This document shows, one piece after another, positions 5,789 through 8,765 of a DNA stretch of 8,765 nucleotides. Below the pieces are notes generated by a model, which was not told the origin of the DNA, did not search any database, and was given only the letters and a program-made list of their open reading frames with translations. The position numbers and the translations under genes were made by a program. Each line of letters begins with the position of its first letter. Position 1 is the stretch's first letter. Source of the DNA: Methylomonas sp. (GTDB taxonomy: Bacteria > Pseudomonadota > Gammaproteobacteria > Methylococcales > Methylomonadaceae); assembly GCA_026990815.1 (NCBI GenBank), contig JALXCS010000262.1, forward strand, positions 1 to 8,765. The letters are read 5' to 3'.

Positions 5789-6655
5789 ATGTCTACAAAT
5801 GACAATTATTACGTTCCACATAAAGCGACATGGCCAGTTATGGTGACAATTGGTTTGTTGCTGATGCTGGTTGGTTTCGCCAATCACTTGAATGGATCAA
5901 GCATTGGTTCAACTTTGATGATTCTGGGTCTGATTGTGTTTTTGCTGATGCTGGCTGGTTGGTTTACCCTGCAAGCGATTGAAAGTGAATCAGGAATGTA
6001 CAATACTCAGGTCGGTGTTTCCTACCGGATGGGTATGATGTGGTTTATATTTTCTGAAATCATGTTTTTTGCAGTATTTTTTGGCACACTATGGTACACC
6101 CGTAATCTGGTAGTTCCTTGGTTAGGTGGAATTGGCGATGGGCCTGGGCGTTCGTCTCATGAATTATGGCAATCATTTGAAGCGATGTGGCCTACTAATG
6201 GACCGGGTGAAGTTGGCGGTGATTATGAACCCATGGGTGCATGGGGAATCCCCTTTTTAAATACATTAATATTGTTGACAAGTGGGATCACCTGTACTTG
6301 GGCTCATCATGGCTTATTAGCGAAAAACCGTGATCAATTGATCAAAGGATTGATTGCAACTGTTGGGTTGGGGTTTTTATTTGTCAGTTTGCAAGCGTTT
6401 GAATATTATGAAGCCTATCATGAAATGGGATTGACATTAGGGTCTGGTATTTATGGATCTACCTTTTTTATGTTAACCGGATTTCATGGTTTTCATGTCT
6501 GTGTGGGTGCAATCATACTTAGTGTGGTTTTATTTCGTAGCTGGAAAGGGCACTTTACCCCGGAAAACCATTTTGCGTTTGAAGCGGCAGCCTGGTATTG
6601 GCATTTTGTTGATGTTGTCTGGTTAGGCCTTTTTGTCTTTGTGTATATGCTATAA
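5789..6655 (+). CDS. coxC: Cytochrome c oxidase subunit III
   Basis: Third core subunit. It binds lipid and subunit I and helps keep proton uptake through the D channel stable over many turnovers. The 288-residue protein has the seven-helix pattern. Conserved pieces seen: MMWFIFSEIMFF with the invariant membrane Glu90, LWYTRN, the loop ending GAWGIPFLNT, SGITCTWAHH, QAFEYYEA, GSTFFMLTGFHGFHV, and the C-terminal WYWHFVDVVWLGLF. The loop between helices III and IV (about residues 108-150) carries a Gly/Pro-rich stretch found in many proteobacterial CoxC proteins. AGGGGA at 5778-5783 lies 5-6 nt before the ATG. This gene ends the first structural block of the operon, and a strong terminator follows its stop by 23 bp. 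Confidence 0.97.
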   Translation: MSTNDNYYVPHKATWPVMVTIGLLLMLVGFANHLNGSSIGSTLMILGLIVFLLMLAGWFTLQAIESESGMYNTQVGVSYRMGMMWFIFSEIMFFAVFFGTLWYTRNLVVPWLGGIGDGPGRSSHELWQSFEAMWPTNGPGEVGGDYEPMGAWGIPFLNTLILLTSGITCTWAHHGLLAKNRDQLIKGLIATVGLGFLFVSLQAFEYYEAYHEMGLTLGSGIYGSTFFMLTGFHGFHVCVGAIILSVVLFRSWKGHFTPENHFAFEAAAWYWHFVDVVWLGLFVFVYML

Positions 6656-6678
6656 GCTTAGTATTCCCAAAAAATAGA

Positions 6679-6712
6679 AAGCGTTGCCTTGAAAAAGGCA
6701 GCGTTTTTTTTT
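6679..6712 (+). terminator. Strong Rho-independent terminator after coxC, probably bidirectional
   Basis: A 12-bp stem with two G-T pairs (6679-6690 with 6695-6706) closes on a GAAA loop and is followed by nine T (6704-6712). On the minus strand the same stem is followed by TCTATTTTTT (reading down to about 6669), so it can also end the minus-strand DUF2909 transcript, whose stop lies at 6760-6762. Confidence 0.93.
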
Positions 6713-6759
6713 GTCTGCTCTTTACGATTGTTGAATATCGTTAAAAGTCAGTATATTTG

Positions 6760-7017
6760 TTATTTTTTTTCATTAAGTTCTGGATTGCTGTTTGATGCAG
6801 ATTGATGCATTTTTGTGCCGATTCCATGTGGTTTAATCAGCCCGGTTGCCACTGCAATAAAAAGAAAAATAAAGAGTAAAATAGACAGGCTGATGCGAAA
6901 AGTGAGAGCATTAACTGTTTTTTTTGATTGTTCTTCATAATTAACTAAATGGAACAGCGCCTTACCCAGGCTGAAAAGAATAGCTACAAATACAATAACA
7001 ATAATAATTTTGATCAT
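6760..7017 (-). CDS. DUF2909 family twin-transmembrane protein
   Basis: An 85-residue protein with two predicted membrane helices (about residues 2-22 and 43-63), the second preceded by a conserved-looking ALTFRISLS segment and followed by GLIKPHG. This arrangement and the RISLS...PHG pattern are those of the DUF2909 or twin-transmembrane family, which in many Gammaproteobacteria sits between coxC and surf1 on the opposite strand. The function is unknown to me; a link to oxidase biogenesis is suggested only by the recurrent location. The tail beyond about residue 70 is polar and looks unstructured. No clear Shine-Dalgarno site precedes the ATG at 7015-7017. The gene diverges from surf1 across 84 bp that must hold both promoters, though I could not pick either out with confidence. 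Confidence 0.85.
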   Translation of the reverse strand: MIKIIIVIVFVAILFSLGKALFHLVNYEEQSKKTVNALTFRISLSILLFIFLFIAVATGLIKPHGIGTKMHQSASNSNPELNEKK

Positions 7018-7101
7018 GTTGGAAAGTTTTTTGTATTAGGAGAACCTTATTTTCAAGGAATATGGAATTTTTGCAATAACTATTTTAAGTAAATAACGTA
7101 A

Positions 7102-7824
7102 ATGATAATTAAGCTGGGTCAAAAAAAACTAATATTGAATTTTTTTCCAACAGTGCTGTTTATTGGAATTTTGTCAGTATTGGTTTCATTAGGGTTCTGG
7201 CAGCTGGATAGGGCGAAAGAAAAAAGTCAATTGCTTGAGTTAAATAAAAAACGATCATCATCACAAATTTTAGTTTTGACTGATCGGACAAGAGTTGACT
7301 TAAACGAGTTACGTTATCGAGAAGCACTGTTAGCGGGAACATATGATGGGCAACATCAGTTTTTACTGGATAATCAAATTGTTAATGGTCGGCCAGGATA
7401 TTTTGTAATGACACCTTTGATTTTGTCAAAGTCAGCAAAGGCTGTTCTTGTAAACAGGGGATGGGTCCCTTTGAATAAGGATCGTTCACAACTGCCTGAA
7501 ATTGTATTGCCTATACAAACCGAAATAAACATAAAAGGGCGAATAAATTCTTTTCCAAGTGTGGGAATTAAACTGGATGGTGCAGAGATTCCAAACCCAG
7601 GTTGGCCGTCAGTAGTCCAAATCATTAACCATGAGATTTTATCTGAGAGATTAGGTTATCCTTTATTTGGTTTTCAGGTAGAGTTGGATGCTGATGAAAA
7701 TTATGGTTTTGTCAGGCAATGGCATAGGGCTAGATATCTTACTACTGAAAAATATCAAGCATATGCTTTTCTATGGTTTGTCCTGGATTTAACACTTTGT
7801 GGATTATTTTTCTGGCTAAAATAA
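7102..7824 (+). CDS. SURF1 family cytochrome oxidase biogenesis protein
   Basis: SURF1/Shy1 proteins help place heme a in subunit I during oxidase assembly. The 240-residue protein has the family layout: a first helix at about 15-33 ending in GFWQLDRAKEK, a large periplasmic domain with LLDNQ, PGYFVMTPL and VLVNRGWVP, and a second helix at about 219-239. Just before the second helix the family pattern is His-x-x-Tyr-Ala-x-x-Trp-Phe. Here it reads Tyr218-Gln-Ala-Tyr-Ala-Phe-Leu-Trp-Phe, so the conserved His, proposed as a heme contact in Paracoccus SURF1 work, is Tyr. The start ATG at 7102 directly follows an in-frame stop (7099-7101), so no upstream start is possible, but no clear ribosome site is visible. 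The next gene begins 10 nt after the stop, suggesting one operon. Confidence 0.93.
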   Translation: MIIKLGQKKLILNFFPTVLFIGILSVLVSLGFWQLDRAKEKSQLLELNKKRSSSQILVLTDRTRVDLNELRYREALLAGTYDGQHQFLLDNQIVNGRPGYFVMTPLILSKSAKAVLVNRGWVPLNKDRSQLPEIVLPIQTEINIKGRINSFPSVGIKLDGAEIPNPGWPSVVQIINHEILSERLGYPLFGFQVELDADENYGFVRQWHRARYLTTEKYQAYAFLWFVLDLTLCGLFFWLK

Positions 7825-7834
7825 AAAAAACAGA

Positions 7835-8434
7835 ATGATGAATAAACAATTAACACGTAATCGGTTTATTATTTTGGCAGTTTTCGCCATGTCGGTTATA
7901 CCTTTTATTATTGCCTGGTTTTTATTTCAAAATCCAAAGTGGCTGGATACTGGAACCAATCAAGGTAAATTAATTATTCCACCCATATCTACAGAATTAA
8001 AAGATTGGCAGGGGGTGGATGATTTTTCGGTAAAGCATATCAATGAATTAACAGGGCGTTGGGTTATGGTGAATTTGGTTCCAGGGAAAGAATGTCTGAA
8101 AGAATGCCAGGAAGCAATTCACAAAACCAAACAAATGCGATTAATGTTGAACAAGGATTTGACCCGGATTCGTCGTATTGTGGTTTTTTTATCTGACATT
8201 GATTTAAAAGATGTTGAACTGATATGGCGGAGAGATACAAGACTACTGCGGGCCAGGCCATCTCAGGATTTGTTAAAAAAATTACATAAAATCAGAAAGA
8301 ACAATATTCCTGAAGGAACGCTGATGATAAAGGATCCATTAGGCAATTTAATGATGGAATATGAATCAGGATTCAATCCTTATGATGTGCTAAAAGACCT
8401 TAAAAAATTATTAAAAATATCTCAGATTGGCTGA
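7835..8434 (+). CDS. Membrane-anchored SCO-like protein with CxxxC, cox cluster, function unproven
   Basis: A 199-residue protein with a basic N-terminus, one membrane helix (about 11-31) and a periplasmic domain. The domain resembles a divergent SCO/thioredoxin-like fold: GRWVMVNLVPGKECLKEC places Cys87 and Cys91 in the CxxxC spacing of SCO copper chaperones, followed by a helix, a strand with RIRRIVVFLSD, and a late IKDPLGNLMMEYESG that resembles the SCO DPDG..YYG segment. I do not see a clear counterpart of the distal copper-binding His. Such proteins occupy the surf1-ctaA gap in Pseudomonas and relatives. A thiol or copper role at CuA is inference. Two adjacent ATGs (7835, 7838) are possible starts, with no strong ribosome site. 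It lies 10 nt after the surf1 stop and 10 nt before ctaA. Confidence 0.8.
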   Translation: MMNKQLTRNRFIILAVFAMSVIPFIIAWFLFQNPKWLDTGTNQGKLIIPPISTELKDWQGVDDFSVKHINELTGRWVMVNLVPGKECLKECQEAIHKTKQMRLMLNKDLTRIRRIVVFLSDIDLKDVELIWRRDTRLLRARPSQDLLKKLHKIRKNNIPEGTLMIKDPLGNLMMEYESGFNPYDVLKDLKKLLKISQIG

Positions 8435-8444
8435 CGGAAAAAAC

Positions 8445-8765
8445 ATGTTTCGACGTATTGTACTTTTTAGTTTAATGCTTGCATTTACGGTAATTATTAT
8501 AGGCGCTTATGTGCGGCTAAGTGATGCGGGTCTTGGTTGCCCCGATTGGCCAGGCTGCTATGGAAAAGCAATTGTCAGTAGTGATGCTGAGTTTGCAAAG
8601 CAGGTGGAAAAGAAATTTCCAGATAATCCTCTGGATGTAAAAAAAGCCTGGAAAGAGATGGGCCATCGTTATGTGGCTGGATTACTCAGTTTTTTTGTGT
8701 TGATACTGGCAATTTTATCTTGGCGTGCAAAGCCATATCGGCCAACAGCACTTATTTCTCCATTA
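8445..8765 (+). CDS. ctaA: Heme A synthase CtaA/Cox15, 3' partial
   Basis: Converts heme O to heme A in the membrane, the cofactor needed by CoxA. Only the first 107 residues are in the window, and the frame is open at the right edge. Seen: a first helix at about 5-23 leading into GAYVRLSDAGLGCPDWPGCYG, the signature of the family with the paired Cys32 and Cys38, and the EMGHRY motif with His74, one of the conserved heme-ligand histidines at the start of the second helix. The ATG at 8445 has a weak GGAA at 8436-8439 and follows the preceding gene by 10 nt, so it belongs to the surf1 operon. In related genomes ctaB and a SCO gene usually follow; that lies outside this window. Confidence 0.94.
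   Translation, partial: MFRRIVLFSLMLAFTVIIIGAYVRLSDAGLGCPDWPGCYGKAIVSSDAEFAKQVEKKFPDNPLDVKKAWKEMGHRYVAGLLSFFVLILAILSWRAKPYRPTALISPL

Noticed and set aside
3474..6655. Quinol oxidase (bo3 type) instead of cytochrome c oxidase
   Set aside because: CoxB keeps all CuA ligands and carries a heme c domain, which quinol oxidases lack.
1592..8261. Several 60-100 residue reading frames antisense to hemerythrin, coxB, coxA, coxC, surf1 and the SCO-like gene
   Set aside because: They mirror strong coding frames on the plus strand, have no recognisable domains and no ribosome sites. Only the 6760-7017 minus-strand frame lies in non-overlapping DNA with a recognisable family pattern.
1..8765. Mobile elements, CRISPR arrays, tRNA or rRNA genes, toxin-antitoxin or defence systems
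   Set aside because: I looked across both strands and saw no transposase, terminal repeats, regular spacer-repeat pattern, tRNA-like cloverleaf or such gene families. The gene content is conserved biotin and oxidase genes.

Overview
The window is a chromosomal stretch of a low-GC (about 40 % by eye) gammaproteobacterium. A methanotroph of the Methylococcales is my best guess. The guess rests on the single-domain bacteriohemerythrin, which closely resembles the Methylococcus capsulatus protein as I remember it, and on the cytochrome oxidase gene order typical of Gammaproteobacteria. No methane-oxidation gene is present to confirm it.

Layout. Positions 3-1366 hold the end of a biotin operon: a 5'-truncated bioC and bioD, joined by a TAATG overlap. 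Positions 1367-1895 hold a bacteriohemerythrin gene behind what looks like an oxygen-responsive promoter. An FNR/ANR-type box is centred exactly at -41.5 from the start site predicted by a CATAAT -10 element. A strong terminator at 2052-2085 closes that unit. From 2260 to the right edge runs an aa3/caa3-type cytochrome c oxidase cluster: coxB (CuA subunit with a fused cytochrome c domain), coxA, a 36-residue membrane protein gene, ctaG/cox11, coxC, a strong bidirectional-looking terminator, a minus-strand DUF2909 gene, then surf1, a gene for a SCO-like CxxxC membrane-anchored protein, and the beginning of ctaA (heme A synthase), cut by the window edge.

How the genes work together. CoxB, CoxA and CoxC are the catalytic core of a proton-pumping terminal oxidase. 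CtaG delivers copper to CuB, SURF1 helps insert heme a, CtaA makes heme A, and the CxxxC protein may serve copper or thiol chemistry at the CuA site. The hemerythrin just upstream is an O2-binding protein and could supply or buffer oxygen for the oxidase or another O2-consuming enzyme, but it has its own promoter and terminator.

Most of this is a conserved housekeeping region, and I see no mobile element, CRISPR array, RNA gene of known family or obviously new multi-gene system. The points most worth checking are the FNR-type promoter of the hemerythrin, a 16-bp palindrome at the equivalent position upstream of coxB, the easily missed small gene between coxA and ctaG with an 11-bp stem over its start, and a His-to-Tyr change at a conserved SURF1 position.
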